The position numbers and the translations under genes are program-made. A stretch of 64,000 bases of DNA from Paenibacillus oryzae (GTDB lineage Bacteria; Bacillota; Bacilli; Paenibacillales; Paenibacillaceae): contig NZ_LYPA01000065.1 of assembly GCF_001675045.1 (NCBI RefSeq), positions 62,001 through 126,000 on the forward strand. Reading direction: 5' to 3'. Positions 44,325 to 53,174 of the stretch are shown here, one piece after another (within the stretch, counting starts at the first letter, position 1; every line of letters begins with the position of its first letter). The notes beneath the pieces are model-generated. The model saw only the letters and a program-made list of their open reading frames with translations. It was not told the origin of the DNA and did not search any database.

Positions 44325-45296
44325 TTGAAATACAGAAAATTGGGCAAAAGCGGACTTAAGGTGAGCGAAATTGGATTGGGGAGCTGGCTGACCTACGGCT
44401 CGGCAACGTCCGAGGAGGATGCGAAGGCTTGCATCGTCAAGGCGTATGATTTGGGCATAAATTTTTTTGATACGTCCAACTCCTATCCAGGAGCCGAAGC
44501 GGTGATGGGGGGCGCGCTCAAAGAATACCCACGCAGCAGCTATGTGCTGGCAACAAAGCTGTTTTTCCCGCAGGGACCAGGGCCTAATGATCGCGGGCTG
44601 TCGCGCAAGCACATTATGGAGCAATGCGAAGCCAGCTTGAAGCGGCTTGGCACGGATTATATCGACCTTTACCAATGCCACCGGTTTGATAACGAAACGC
44701 CAATCGACGAAACCTTGCGGGCGTTGGATGATTTGCAGGCGCAAGGTAAAATTTTGTATAGCGGCGTCAGCGAGTGGTCCGCGGCGCAAATTGCAGAAGC
44801 ATCGGGAATCAGCCAACGCTTGAATTTGCGTCCGCTTGTTTCCAATCAGCCGATTTACAATATGTTTGAGCGTTACATTGAAAAAGAAGGCGTTATTGGA
44901 CAATGCCAGCAGGAGGGGCTAGGGCTGGTTGTATTTTCTCCGTTGGCTCAGGGGGTATTGACCGGGAAATATAAGCCGGGTCAAGGCATTCCGGCAGGCA
45001 CGCGGGCAGCCAATGACCAAACCAATTGGGTCATTAACAGCTATTTGCGCGAGGATGTGCTGAACTGCACGGCGGAGCTGTCGGAGCTGGCGGCGGAGCT
45101 TGGAACAACCTTGTCCCAGTTTGCGCTGGCCTGGATCCTGCGTCAGCCTGCTGTAAGCTCTGCCATTATCGGGTCCAGCCGTCCGGCTCAAGTTGAAGAA
45201 AACAGCAAAGCCATTGATTTGGTTCTCTCGCCAGAGACACTGGAGCGGACGGAGGCTATTCTCTCCAAAATTAGCCACTTTGCGCCGATGAGGTAA
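44325..45296 (+). CDS. Aldo/keto reductase
   Basis: 323 residues from a TTG at 44325, which has AAAGGAG eight bases upstream; a GTG nine bases earlier would overlap that site. The AKR landmarks are present: 'LGKSGLKVSEIGLG' at the N-terminus, the Asp/Tyr pair ('FFDTSNSYPGAE'), the catalytic Lys ('VLATKLFF'), His ('LYQCHRFD') and the NADPH-binding tail ('IIGSSRPAQVEENSKA'). It resembles voltage-gated potassium channel beta-subunit-like reductases. It probably reduces toxic aldehydes with NADPH under control of the divergent MerR protein. Confidence 0.94.
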   Translation: MKYRKLGKSGLKVSEIGLGSWLTYGSATSEEDAKACIVKAYDLGINFFDTSNSYPGAEAVMGGALKEYPRSSYVLATKLFFPQGPGPNDRGLSRKHIMEQCEASLKRLGTDYIDLYQCHRFDNETPIDETLRALDDLQAQGKILYSGVSEWSAAQIAEASGISQRLNLRPLVSNQPIYNMFERYIEKEGVIGQCQQEGLGLVVFSPLAQGVLTGKYKPGQGIPAGTRAANDQTNWVINSYLREDVLNCTAELSELAAELGTTLSQFALAWILRQPAVSSAIIGSSRPAQVEENSKAIDLVLSPETLERTEAILSKISHFAPMR

Positions 45297-45349
45297 ACAG
45301 TACCAATGAGGTAACAGTTCCAATGAGGTAAACTCTACCAAAGAGATAA
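45288..45349 (+). repeat. Tandem repeat across the aldo/keto reductase stop codon
   Basis: ATGAGGTAA is repeated three times at 17-18-bp spacing, with a degenerate fourth (AAGAGATAA). The first copy supplies the last codons and stop of the reductase, so any readthrough or slippage would meet further stops. Confidence 0.7.
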
Positions 45350-45409
45350 ATTTCGCAAATAAAGTTGCTTGTGCGAACGGGATAATTCCCGTCAAGGAGC
45401 AAATAAAAG

Positions 45410-45453
45410 CAGCCGCGTTCTGATTGTAAGTCAGATTTTGCGGCTGTTTTTTT
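45410..45453 (+). terminator. Rho-independent terminator, bidirectional position
   Basis: CAGCCGC/GCGGCTG stem with an internal CTGA/TCAG stem, followed by seven T residues. It lies between the reductase and the convergent glutathione peroxidase gene. Confidence 0.85.
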
Positions 45454-45483
45454 GTTCTTTCGTATAAAATTTTACATGTTCTG

Positions 45484-46032
45484 TTATAGAAGCGCTTCGA
45501 TACCGGACTGAATTTCGTCTATTGATGCAATCGGCTCAAAGCGTTGGACAACACGTCCTTCGCCATCAATAAGAAATTTGGTGAAATTCCATTTAATCGC
45601 ATCGCCATGCAGCCATTCCGGCGTGTTATCGGAGATCATCAGCTTGAGCAGCTTGGCCTGTACATCGGATTCATCGAAACCGGCAAAGGGGCCGGCCTGC
45701 TTCAGAAAATCAAACAACGGATGTGCGGTATTGCCGTTTACATCAATTTTGGCAAACATCGGGAACTTGACGCCGTAATTGAGCTGGCAAAAGGCAGCGG
45801 CTTCTTCGCTGCTTCCAGGCTCCTGCTTTGCAAATTGGTTGCAAGGAAATCCGATAACGTGCAATCCTTGCTCCTTGTAGCGATCATACAGCTTTTGCAG
45901 ATCATCAAATTGATGGGTATATTTGCATTTGCTTGCCGTATTGACGATCAGGACGGGTTTTCCTTCAAATTGATAGAGAGGAAAACGCTCCCCTCCGGGT
46001 TTGGTCACTGTAAAATCGTAGATGGTTGCCAT
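45484..46032 (-). CDS. Glutathione peroxidase-family thiol peroxidase
   Basis: 182 residues from the ATG at 46032. The catalytic residues are Cys36 ('NTASKC'), Gln in 'GFPCNQF' with its second cysteine, and Trp/Asn in 'KWNFTKF'. The active-site loop reads CKYTHQF instead of the common CGFTPQ, a mild departure. It is somewhat longer than the typical ~160 residues. Such bacterial enzymes reduce hydroperoxides, usually with thioredoxin. It sits beside the aldehyde reductase, suggesting a small oxidative/carbonyl stress cluster. Confidence 0.94.
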   Translation of the reverse strand: MATIYDFTVTKPGGERFPLYQFEGKPVLIVNTASKCKYTHQFDDLQKLYDRYKEQGLHVIGFPCNQFAKQEPGSSEEAAAFCQLNYGVKFPMFAKIDVNGNTAHPLFDFLKQAGPFAGFDESDVQAKLLKLMISDNTPEWLHGDAIKWNFTKFLIDGEGRVVQRFEPIASIDEIQSGIEALL

Positions 46033-46237
46033 AATAATGTGTGCACCTCGCATGTGTAAGTGGGTTGGGCATGTCCAAAGTTTTGGTCTTTGGTAATTTA
46101 TTATATATGAAATGAAGTAAGATTGTCTTGTTTAGCTCACTTCTTCTTATTAGTGCTTGCGCCTCACGCAGCGTTAGGCAATAAAATAGAAAAAGGAAAC
46201 CATTTCCTTAATTTTTTCGCTTGGGAGGATGTTATTC

Positions 46238-46426
46238 GTGAACAATGAAGAAAAATTGTCAGTAGGACAATTATCGCAGAAAACGGGACTATCCATTCGA
46301 ACTTTGCATTATTATGAGGAGCAAGGATTTGCAGAGGCATCTCCTTTCACACCGGAAGAAGAGGAATGGTTAAACGCAGCCATAGAGCATGTCATGTCAA
46401 AACGTATTGCGGAAGAAACGCGGTGA
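46238..46426 (+). CDS. Truncated MerR-family protein (HTH only)
   Basis: 62 residues from a GTG at 46238, with GGGAGG nine bases upstream. It has a complete MerR helix-turn-helix start ('LSVGQLSQKTGLSIRTLHYYEEQG'), but the wing and coiled coil are missing and it jumps directly to an acidic C-terminal helix ('PFTPEEEEWLNAAIEHVM') typical of the end of a full-length MerR protein. It looks like an in-frame internal deletion. It may be a decaying gene or a small competitor protein. Confidence 0.6.
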   Translation: MNNEEKLSVGQLSQKTGLSIRTLHYYEEQGFAEASPFTPEEEEWLNAAIEHVMSKRIAEETR

Positions 46427-46495
46427 GAATAGCATAACTCAGTAGTTCATGATAGACAAGATGATGTGTTAAGGCAGTCATCCGTTAAGCAAGTA

Positions 46496-46524
46496 GGGGC
46501 TCTCTTTTCGGATAGCCCCTTTTT
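46496..46524. terminator. Rho-independent terminator after the MerR remnant
   Basis: GGGGCT/AGCCCC stem followed by five T residues, between the MerR remnant and the convergent kinase gene. Confidence 0.8.
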
Positions 46525-46555
46525 ACGGATGCATTCCCTTTTATCGTATACTACA

Positions 46556-47866
46556 CTACAGTGTGATCTTAACCGTTACCATTTCATCATTGTAGCTGAA
46601 ATGGATTTCGCCCCGGTATTTTTCCACCGTTCTGGTGACGATGGTTAAGCCGTTGCCGCGCAGCGCGTGTTGGTTTTCCTTCGTCGTATATCCCTGCTGG
46701 AAAATACTTTTTTGGTCCTTTGCCGAAATAAAAGCCGGATTTTCAACAGCAAGCCTGTATTTGGAGCCTAGCTTTTTACAAATCACTTTGATTTGCTTGG
46801 GTTGATCACCCATATAATGCTCCGTAGCTTCAATTGCGTTATCCAGCAAATTGGAAAATATTTTGACCAAATCCATCGTTTCAATCCGGTTATAATCATT
46901 AGGCTCCGTTTCGAATAAGAGCTCGATATTTTTGGATTGGGCCAGCTGCCACTTGCTGTTGAAGAGAATAAGCAAAACAGGATTTCCAACGCGCAAGGAA
47001 AGGTCCAGCGTTTTCGCGTCATATTTCAGCTGCGACATATAATCGGCTGCTTTGTCATACATTTTCAGGCTAATTAACCCGTTTACGACTTGAAAATGGT
47101 TCATCAAATCATGCCGGCCGGACTTGATGGCGGAGATCACCTTTTCCAGCTCGGATATATACATCGTTTCGGATTCCTTCAGGTCTCGCTTGAGGCTGGA
47201 TTTATACCATCTGTGAAGCATGAAAATAATGAGCAATAGGAGGATAATAAAGATGACGTCCAGGAAAAATACCTCTTTATTGCTTTTTACAACTTGCTTG
47301 GAAATATTGTCTAATTCACTGACATCAATGTCGATTCCCAAAACGCCCATCGGCTGCCCGGTGTTATCGGAAAAGGGCACGCCTACCGACATATAAATGC
47401 CATGCGTCTCGTCGACCAGCACTTCCGTATAATAAGAGCCGCCTTTTTTGGCTTGAATCACTTGCTTGCCTGGCACCGTGCAGGGGTAGCCATAGGGGAG
47501 ATCGGCTACGCCTTCCGGCAAGGAGGCTATAGTAATTTTGGCTACGTCGGTTTCATCCAGCTCTAGCGTATAGACGTACAGGGCGTTGATGGAATGACGA
47601 TAGGTTTCCAAATATCGCTTGATTTCTTCCCGGTTTTGACCTGAGTCGGGGTCTTGCATAAACTGCGCGTAGGCTTCCTTGTCCAGTTCCTTGGCGATAT
47701 TTTCGGCAATAGCGGTATATTGCTTTGCAATTGTAATTTGCGTGGCTTGCTGAGTAGAGATATAGGTCAGAAAAAGCTTGATAAACGTAAGCGCCAAAAG
47801 CGCCAAACAAGCAACGATTAAAAATAATGCAATTTTTCTTTTGTAACGATCATGCTGTATTTTCAT
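46556..47866 (-). CDS. Orphan sensor kinase with Spo0B-like dimerisation and GHKL ATPase
   Basis: 436 residues. A membrane helix (about 12-33), an extracellular Cache-like domain (about 38-195) and a second helix (about 205-225) lead to a histidine box of the Spo0B/CitA type ('RHDLMNHFQVVNGL'). The GHKL ATPase has 'FSNLLDNAIEA' and 'RGNGLTIV'. Kinases with this box usually pair with LytTR or CitB regulators, but none is adjacent; the only nearby regulator is OmpR-type, on the other strand, and belongs to another cassette. The ATG at 47866 follows AAAGGGATATGTGC. Confidence 0.9.
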   Translation of the reverse strand: MKIQHDRYKRKIALFLIVACLALLALTFIKLFLTYISTQQATQITIAKQYTAIAENIAKELDKEAYAQFMQDPDSGQNREEIKRYLETYRHSINALYVYTLELDETDVAKITIASLPEGVADLPYGYPCTVPGKQVIQAKKGGSYYTEVLVDETHGIYMSVGVPFSDNTGQPMGVLGIDIDVSELDNISKQVVKSNKEVFFLDVIFIILLLLIIFMLHRWYKSSLKRDLKESETMYISELEKVISAIKSGRHDLMNHFQVVNGLISLKMYDKAADYMSQLKYDAKTLDLSLRVGNPVLLILFNSKWQLAQSKNIELLFETEPNDYNRIETMDLVKIFSNLLDNAIEATEHYMGDQPKQIKVICKKLGSKYRLAVENPAFISAKDQKSIFQQGYTTKENQHALRGNGLTIVTRTVEKYRGEIHFSYNDEMVTVKITL

Positions 47867-47981
47867 TGCACATATCCCTTTTCATAGACTGCTAAATTAT
47901 ATAACATATGATACATGCAAAATAGTTGGATGAATAGCTTTCGTTTTTCTTAAAATGTTATCGACCAGGAGGGCGATAAGG

Positions 47982-48665
47982 ATGGCGTTTAATCTGTTGG
48001 TCGTTGAAGACGACCAGGACATTAGCAGGCTGTTGTGCAAGCTGCTCCACAAACAAGGCTATGAGGCTGAACCAGCGTATTCCGGCAGCGAGGCCCGCTT
48101 GCTTTTGAACATGAAAGCTTATGATTTGGTTCTTCTGGATTTGATGCTGCCCGGAATGTCGGGTGAGCAATTAATCAAGGAGATTCGCGAGCGCTCCTTT
48201 GTGCCTGTTATCGTTATTTCTGCCAAAACGGCTGTGAAGGAAAAAGTTGATATCATCAAAAGCGGGGCCGATGATTACATAACGAAGCCTTTTGATAAAG
48301 AAGAAGTGCTGGCACGTGTTGAGGCTCAGCTTAGACGGCGCAATAACGGCGGCTTTTCCAATGCCGGAGAACAGCTAAGCTATCATCATTTATCCCTCGA
48401 CCTCGCTGCCCGCAGCGCCGCCGTTAATGGGAAGCCGCTGCAATTAACGGCCAAGGAGTTTGAGCTGCTTGCTATTCTGGTACGCTCGCCGGGAAAAGTG
48501 TTTACACGCGAGGATTTATATCAGGCAGTCTGGAACGAAAGATATGCGGTGGAGGACAACACCATTAATGTACATATTAGCAATCTGAGAAACAAGCTTT
48601 CCAGATTGGAGCCGGAGCGAGCCTATATTGATACAGTATGGGGAATCGGTTTTAAAATGGCATAG
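47982..48665 (+). CDS. OmpR-family response regulator
   Basis: 227 residues from the ATG at 47982 (AGGAGGG upstream; the longer frame at 47955 has no site). Receiver with Asp53 in 'LVLLDLMLPGMSG' and Lys in 'YITKPF', then a winged helix ('LTAKEFELLAILVRSPGKVFTREDL'). The cassette continues with an ABC ATPase, a permease and a histidine kinase, so the regulator and kinase probably control the transporter. Confidence 0.95.
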   Translation: MAFNLLVVEDDQDISRLLCKLLHKQGYEAEPAYSGSEARLLLNMKAYDLVLLDLMLPGMSGEQLIKEIRERSFVPVIVISAKTAVKEKVDIIKSGADDYITKPFDKEEVLARVEAQLRRRNNGGFSNAGEQLSYHHLSLDLAARSAAVNGKPLQLTAKEFELLAILVRSPGKVFTREDLYQAVWNERYAVEDNTINVHISNLRNKLSRLEPERAYIDTVWGIGFKMA

Positions 48666-48796
48666 CTTTTAAAATGACGTAGCTTAAAAAGCTGGTTTTG
48701 CATACGCACTTTACACTTTCTTTAAGTTTCCTTACGCTTTGTTAAAGACTTCCTGCCGGCCGATCCGATAAAGTGAAGGCAAGAGGTGATTCTATT

Positions 48797-49720
48797 ATGT
48801 CAACTATTGAAATTATGGCTGCAAAAGCATTGTCCAAATCGTATCGCTCCTTTACCGCGCTTCATCCAGCCGACCTGTCCATCGCCAGAGGCGAAATTTT
48901 GGGTCTTGTCGGAAAAAACGGCGCAGGTAAAACGACATTGCTGAAATTAATTACCGGGCAAGCTTTGACTGATGCGGGGGAATTAAAGCTGTTTTCGGCA
49001 ACAACGGCGCAGGGATTGCGTCAGGCCAGGCAGCGAATCGGCGCAATCGTGGAAACGCCTTGTTTTTATCGGGATATGACCGCATTGCAAAATCTGGAAT
49101 ATTACCGGATTCAGCGAGGCATTCCCGGCAAGGAAGCGCCTCAAAACGCTTTGCTGGAGGTTGGTTTGGAGCAAACCGGCGCAAAAAAATTTAAGGACTT
49201 TTCGTTAGGGATGAAGCAGCGGCTTGGCCTTGCTCTTGCTTTAATGAATCATCCCGATTTTCTGGTGCTGGATGAGCCGCTTAACGGTCTCGACCCTGTG
49301 GGAATAGTGGAAATTCGGGAGCTGCTATTGAAATTAAACCGGGAGAAACACATCACTATGTTAATATCCTGCCACGTGCTGGCGGAGCTTCAGCATCTGG
49401 CGACAACGTATGCCTTTATCGATGAGGGGAAAATTGTAAAAAAAATGACGGCCAAGCAGCTTGAGGAGGCCTGTAGTCCGTTTCTGCGTCTTGTGGCTGA
49501 TGAGGAAGCGCGTGCGGTTGTTGTACTAGAGCGGCAAATCAAAGGGATTTCCTTCAGTGTCCAGCCCGATAAATCTATTCATATTTTCAATATGCACGGC
49601 AGAGCGGATGAAATTGTGCGAGTGCTTGCCGACCATTCAATTTCTGTTCATGGCTTAGAATCTAAGCGATCCAGTCTGGAGGATTATTTTTTAACTCTGA
49701 TTGGAGGGAGCTCAAAATGA
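48797..49720 (+). CDS. ABC transporter ATPase, BcrA-like
   Basis: 307 residues. Walker A 'GKNGAGKTT', a signature without GG ('FSLGMKQR') and Walker B 'FLVLDEPLNGLDP' are as in the BcrA/bacitracin and lantibiotic-immunity group. AGAGGTGATT precedes the ATG at 48797. It overlaps the permease gene by four bases. Upstream (48719-48745) an inverted CTTTAA/TTAAAG may be a regulator site. Confidence 0.93.
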   Translation: MSTIEIMAAKALSKSYRSFTALHPADLSIARGEILGLVGKNGAGKTTLLKLITGQALTDAGELKLFSATTAQGLRQARQRIGAIVETPCFYRDMTALQNLEYYRIQRGIPGKEAPQNALLEVGLEQTGAKKFKDFSLGMKQRLGLALALMNHPDFLVLDEPLNGLDPVGIVEIRELLLKLNREKHITMLISCHVLAELQHLATTYAFIDEGKIVKKMTAKQLEEACSPFLRLVADEEARAVVVLERQIKGISFSVQPDKSIHIFNMHGRADEIVRVLADHSISVHGLESKRSSLEDYFLTLIGGSSK

Positions 49721-50460
49721 TGAATTATTTGAAAAGCGAATTGTACCGTCTATCGCGAAAAAAATCAATGTATCTCTTTTTAAGCCTTTGTCTGCTCGTG
49801 CCATTAATGATGACCATTATGACCTTGTCAGCTAACTCGGAGAATTATACAAATACTCAATTTGTATTCAGATTTGCGCAAAACGCCTGGAGCATCCTCA
49901 TTTTTATTACTCCCATCATGGTAAGTTTAATTCAAATGGACGATTTTTCAGACGGTACTTTTAAAAATATGATTTCATTTGGATTATCGCGTAAAACTAT
50001 TTTTATAAGCAAATGGCTATTGTCGGTGTTGTTTTTAATTGTAGCCGGGTTATTGACTTATCTTACACTGACGATTAGCGTATTTACGTTGCTGCCTAAT
50101 ACCGGAAGCGGCAGCTACGCGTCGTTTAATGCTTCAATGCTCGGTGTGCTGCCGCTTGTGCTGGCAGCTGTAACGGTATCACATTGTATTTGCTTCTTGT
50201 CAGGGAAAATCATGATGCATGCCCTCGTTTATATTTTTCTTATGGTGCTATTGCCCGAATTTTATTATATGTATGCCAATATCGAGCCCGTTTTAATAGC
50301 TTTTGTTAACAAAGTCCCGTTGTTTCCTTTTGCCGCTCTTAATGATAAGCTTTGGCAGCAGCAGAACGGATACCTCCTCTGCTGGGCGTTAGGGCTTGTG
50401 TATATGTTTGCAGCGTTTTTGCTCAGCTATAGACAGGTAGAGGTTAAAGAATTCAAATGA
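49717..50460 (+). CDS. ABC-2 permease, lantibiotic-immunity/bacitracin type
   Basis: 247 residues, six membrane helices, no motif beyond hydrophobicity. The ATGATG start overlaps the ATPase stop, and its own stop overlaps the kinase start. Small six-helix permeases of this kind form complexes that remove peptide antibiotics from the membrane. Confidence 0.88.
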   Translation: MMNYLKSELYRLSRKKSMYLFLSLCLLVPLMMTIMTLSANSENYTNTQFVFRFAQNAWSILIFITPIMVSLIQMDDFSDGTFKNMISFGLSRKTIFISKWLLSVLFLIVAGLLTYLTLTISVFTLLPNTGSGSYASFNASMLGVLPLVLAAVTVSHCICFLSGKIMMHALVYIFLMVLLPEFYYMYANIEPVLIAFVNKVPLFPFAALNDKLWQQQNGYLLCWALGLVYMFAAFLLSYRQVEVKEFK

Positions 50461-51386
50461 TTCCAGAAAGGGGCGTGACAGGAATGGCTGCCGCCTTATT
50501 CGCCGGAGCGGCGCTCCTGTTCGCCGCTTTATACTTCATGCTCCGAAGATCGCTTAAGCATGCAGTCAAGCAGCTTCGCGAGCTTCAGCCTGATCCTCAG
50601 ACCAATCGACAGCTTCGTTTCCATTACCCGGACAAACATCTGGAGGAATTGCTGGAGGAAGTGAACCGACTGCTTGCTTCCAGACAATCGGAACGGATCT
50701 TGCACGAACGGAAGGAAGAGCAAATTCGCAAGCAAATCGCCGACATTACGCATGACTTGAGAACGCCGCTGACATCGATGCTGGGCTATATCGAGCTTCT
50801 GCGTGAGGAAGGGATACATGCCGAGGAGTCTGCTGATTATTTGAACGTGGTGAAAAAACGCTGCGAGGCTTTGCGCGCGTTGATTGCCGGCTTCTATGAT
50901 TTGTCGCGGATTGAAACGGGAGATTATCCCGTGCTGATGCAGCGAGTAGACCTGCAGCTTTTGCTGAAGCGCGTTTTGGCTGATTTTTATACCGATTTTG
51001 TAGCCGGGGGGTTTAATGTCAAGGTTGACCTTCAGGAAACCAGTCATTATATAATGGCGGATGAAGAAGTCGTAACGCGTATCTATATGAACCTTCTGCA
51101 AAATGTAGTGAAGCACGGTCAAAATAAATTGCATGTGTTTCAGGGGATGAAGGACGGCGTTTGGGTGACGGTGATTTCTAACGAAACCGCCGTCCTTCAG
51201 CCGGAGGACGTTCCTTATTTGTTTGAGCGCGCCTACACATCCAACAGGGAACGCAGCGGCCAGAATACAGGACTAGGCCTTGCCGTAGTCAAAGGCTTGG
51301 TACAGCAGATGGGCTATGACGTCTCTGCCCAATACACCGCTCCCCTGTTTACGATTTGTTTGCATTGGCAAAACCGCTTAAGCTAG
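50457..51386 (+). CDS. Sensor histidine kinase of the ABC cassette
   Basis: 309 residues from the coupled ATG at 50457; an ATG at 50484, which follows AAAGGGG, is an alternative. Only one membrane helix (about 10-30) is present, with practically no extracellular domain, then HisKA ('ITHDLRTPLTSMLGYIELL') and a short HATPase ('NLLQNVVKHG', 'GLGLAVVKGL'). Such kinases often sense through their partner transporter rather than directly. Operon order regulator-ATPase-permease-kinase supports a peptide-antibiotic defence module. Confidence 0.92.
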   Translation: MIPERGVTGMAAALFAGAALLFAALYFMLRRSLKHAVKQLRELQPDPQTNRQLRFHYPDKHLEELLEEVNRLLASRQSERILHERKEEQIRKQIADITHDLRTPLTSMLGYIELLREEGIHAEESADYLNVVKKRCEALRALIAGFYDLSRIETGDYPVLMQRVDLQLLLKRVLADFYTDFVAGGFNVKVDLQETSHYIMADEEVVTRIYMNLLQNVVKHGQNKLHVFQGMKDGVWVTVISNETAVLQPEDVPYLFERAYTSNRERSGQNTGLGLAVVKGLVQQMGYDVSAQYTAPLFTICLHWQNRLS

Positions 51387-51450
51387 GACGTGTCTCAAAA
51401 GCCGTTCGTGGTCAACTCGTACCGACTCTCAGAGGATTCAGACACGCCCT
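51385..51450. mobile_element. 66-bp inverted-repeat element spanning two stop codons
   Basis: Ends AGGACGTGTCT and AGACACGCCCT pair in 10 of 11 positions. The left arm covers the kinase stop and the right arm covers the stop of the convergent DUF4097 gene. It could be a small foldback insertion that now serves as a terminator. Confidence 0.45.
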
Positions 51451-52235
51451 AAAGGCTGTAAATGGACATGGCCGCCGCGAATTCCTATACGGATCGGGCT
51501 GCCTCCGCTTTGATAAAGCACACGTTTTTTGTCCTGTTTGATCCCATCAGAAGCATAAGCATGCGTAAATCTCCCCGAATAGGCAGCAATCAGCGCTTCA
51601 AAACCAGCATCGTCTGGTAATGCAATCACCGATTTGGCGGCGGTCGAATGTAGCTTGGCGCTTTCCGGCATTGTCAGGCATGTCAGGTGCAGGCTTCTTC
51701 CCGTTACGCCTGCATCGAAATGGCGGAACTGCCCCGACAGATCTGTTTTGGTTGAAACTGAACGGTAGTTTAGCTTAGTTGCCTCCAGTTGGCTGCCGCT
51801 AATAGTGGAGCCTGTAGCAGAAAGCTCCAGCTCATCAGCCTTACCGGATAATACCGCGCTTCCAGTTGTGAGGGTGCATTGGCAATGAAGGACGTTTAGA
51901 TGCTCCGCAAGCAGCTTGCTTCCTGTCAACACAATCGTTATTGAATGGAGCTGCCTGGCGGGCAGCGTGATTTCCAATCGGGTGCGGCCCACATTAAAAC
52001 CAAGCGGGAAGCCCTTTTTCCTTCCGTCTGCAATAGTCAAGCGGTTACCGGCTACAGACAGCCTCATAAGCTTTTGCTCTCCCAAAAGAGTATCCGCCCA
52101 CTGGCGCACGCAGATGTTTTCATCCTCGCTTGGCAGCAACGCCACATTTCCCGTCAACCAGTTCAGATTGAGGTCTGTTACAGGCTCTTTAATTACCATT
52201 TCCTTGAAAAGTCCATTCCGGGCTGTTGTTGTCAT
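51438..52235 (-). CDS. DUF4097-family beta-repeat protein
   Basis: 265 residues, no signal peptide or membrane helix. The repeated short beta pattern ('GNRLTIADG', 'RLEITLPARQLHSITI', 'GSAVLSGKADELELSATGSTISGSQLEATKL' reduced to landmarks) is that of the DUF4097/adhesin-like beta-helix family, often associated with membrane-stress operons. It follows the TetR gene by 42 bp in the same direction and is probably co-transcribed. The last codons lie in the inverted repeat at 51385-51450. Confidence 0.85.
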   Translation of the reverse strand: MTTTARNGLFKEMVIKEPVTDLNLNWLTGNVALLPSEDENICVRQWADTLLGEQKLMRLSVAGNRLTIADGRKKGFPLGFNVGRTRLEITLPARQLHSITIVLTGSKLLAEHLNVLHCQCTLTTGSAVLSGKADELELSATGSTISGSQLEATKLNYRSVSTKTDLSGQFRHFDAGVTGRSLHLTCLTMPESAKLHSTAAKSVIALPDDAGFEALIAAYSGRFTHAYASDGIKQDKKRVLYQSGGSPIRIGIRGGHVHLQPLGRV

Positions 52236-52277
52236 TCCATCTCGCTCCCGTCATTTTGAATTGTTTATGTTTCAATT

Positions 52278-52958
52278 TCACAGATTTATTTGCTGATTAG
52301 TGTTCCGGTAGCTGTCGGCCTGCGCATGCCGCTCTGTAATGCTTTGGATCAGAAGATCGCTAACAATGTCCGCTCCCAGTCCCTTCATCATGTGCTGTAC
52401 AAAATGAAGACGGCTGACCGTTTCCTCTCGATTTCGCTCAAAAAGCAACGGGTTGATCCAGATGTTGGTCAACAGAAGAAAAACCTCGGCGCATTCCAGA
52501 GGCTGCTCAACCTGGAGCGAGCCGTCCTGTTTTCCTTGCAGCATCAGCTCGGCAATAATTATGGCGTCCCTCTGCACTCCTTTTTTTAACCCCTCCAGCA
52601 CAAACTGCGGGTTTTTGATTTGTGCGCTTAAAATATGGTCCATAGATTGCTGCTGCAAGCCGGAATCGAGAATCATCTGCTCCAGAATCCGAATCAGCTT
52701 CTCCCGGGCGTTAGGGGCTTCCGTCTCTGCAATGAGTCTGGCAAGCAACTGCTCCGCACGGCCCAGCTCCTTGTCCATGACAGCCTTCAGGATATCCTCC
52801 TTTGACCGGAAGTGATGGTAAACAGCCCCCTTGGACATGCCCAATGCATCTATAATGTCTTGAATGCTTGTTTTCTCATAGCCTTTTTCCGTAAAAATCA
52901 AGGTTGAAACCTTCAGGATTTGCTCCAGCGTTTGCTCGGGATATTTATTTCGGGCCAT
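52278..52958 (-). CDS. TetR-family transcriptional regulator
   Basis: 226 residues. The N-terminal helix-turn-helix ('TSIQDIIDALGMSKGAVYHHF') is canonical; the remaining helices form a ligand pocket of the AcrR/QacR kind. GGAGA lies just before the ATG. An inverted repeat (52984-53000) upstream is a typical TetR operator, suggesting autoregulation. It controls at least itself and the DUF4097 gene. Confidence 0.94.
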   Translation of the reverse strand: MARNKYPEQTLEQILKVSTLIFTEKGYEKTSIQDIIDALGMSKGAVYHHFRSKEDILKAVMDKELGRAEQLLARLIAETEAPNAREKLIRILEQMILDSGLQQQSMDHILSAQIKNPQFVLEGLKKGVQRDAIIIAELMLQGKQDGSLQVEQPLECAEVFLLLTNIWINPLLFERNREETVSRLHFVQHMMKGLGADIVSDLLIQSITERHAQADSYRNTNQQINL

Positions 52959-52983
52959 AATATCTCCATCCTTTTTTAAATAT

Positions 52984-53000
52984 ATACCGACGGTTGGTAT
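52984..53000. promoter_or_regulatory. Putative TetR operator
   Basis: ATACC-N7-GGTAT (centre ACGGTT region) directly upstream of the TetR gene, resembling AcrR-type operators. Confidence 0.65.
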
Positions 53001-53121
53001 GTAAATTATAAAATAGCTTTAGCTATGATGTCAATCTTTACCGGATGGCAGGCAGTGCGCCATAAAGCGACAAAGAGGCTGTCCTAAACTTGTAATGAAG
53101 CATTGGCCGGAAAGCTCAAGA

Positions 53122-53159
53122 CGCCTGTCAGGCCCTCAGATGGAGAAGGCAGACAGGCG
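53122..53159 (-). terminator. Hairpin after the CNB-SLC13 gene
   Basis: CGCCTGTC/GACAGGCG stem with an internal GGCC/GGC part, just beyond the stop of the minus-strand transporter gene. No T-run follows. An IS-like terminal sequence (AGAGGCTGTCCTAAACTT, 53074-53091), similar to the foldback element at 24666, is next to it. Confidence 0.45.
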
Positions 53160-53174
53160 CCGCTGAACGATTGG

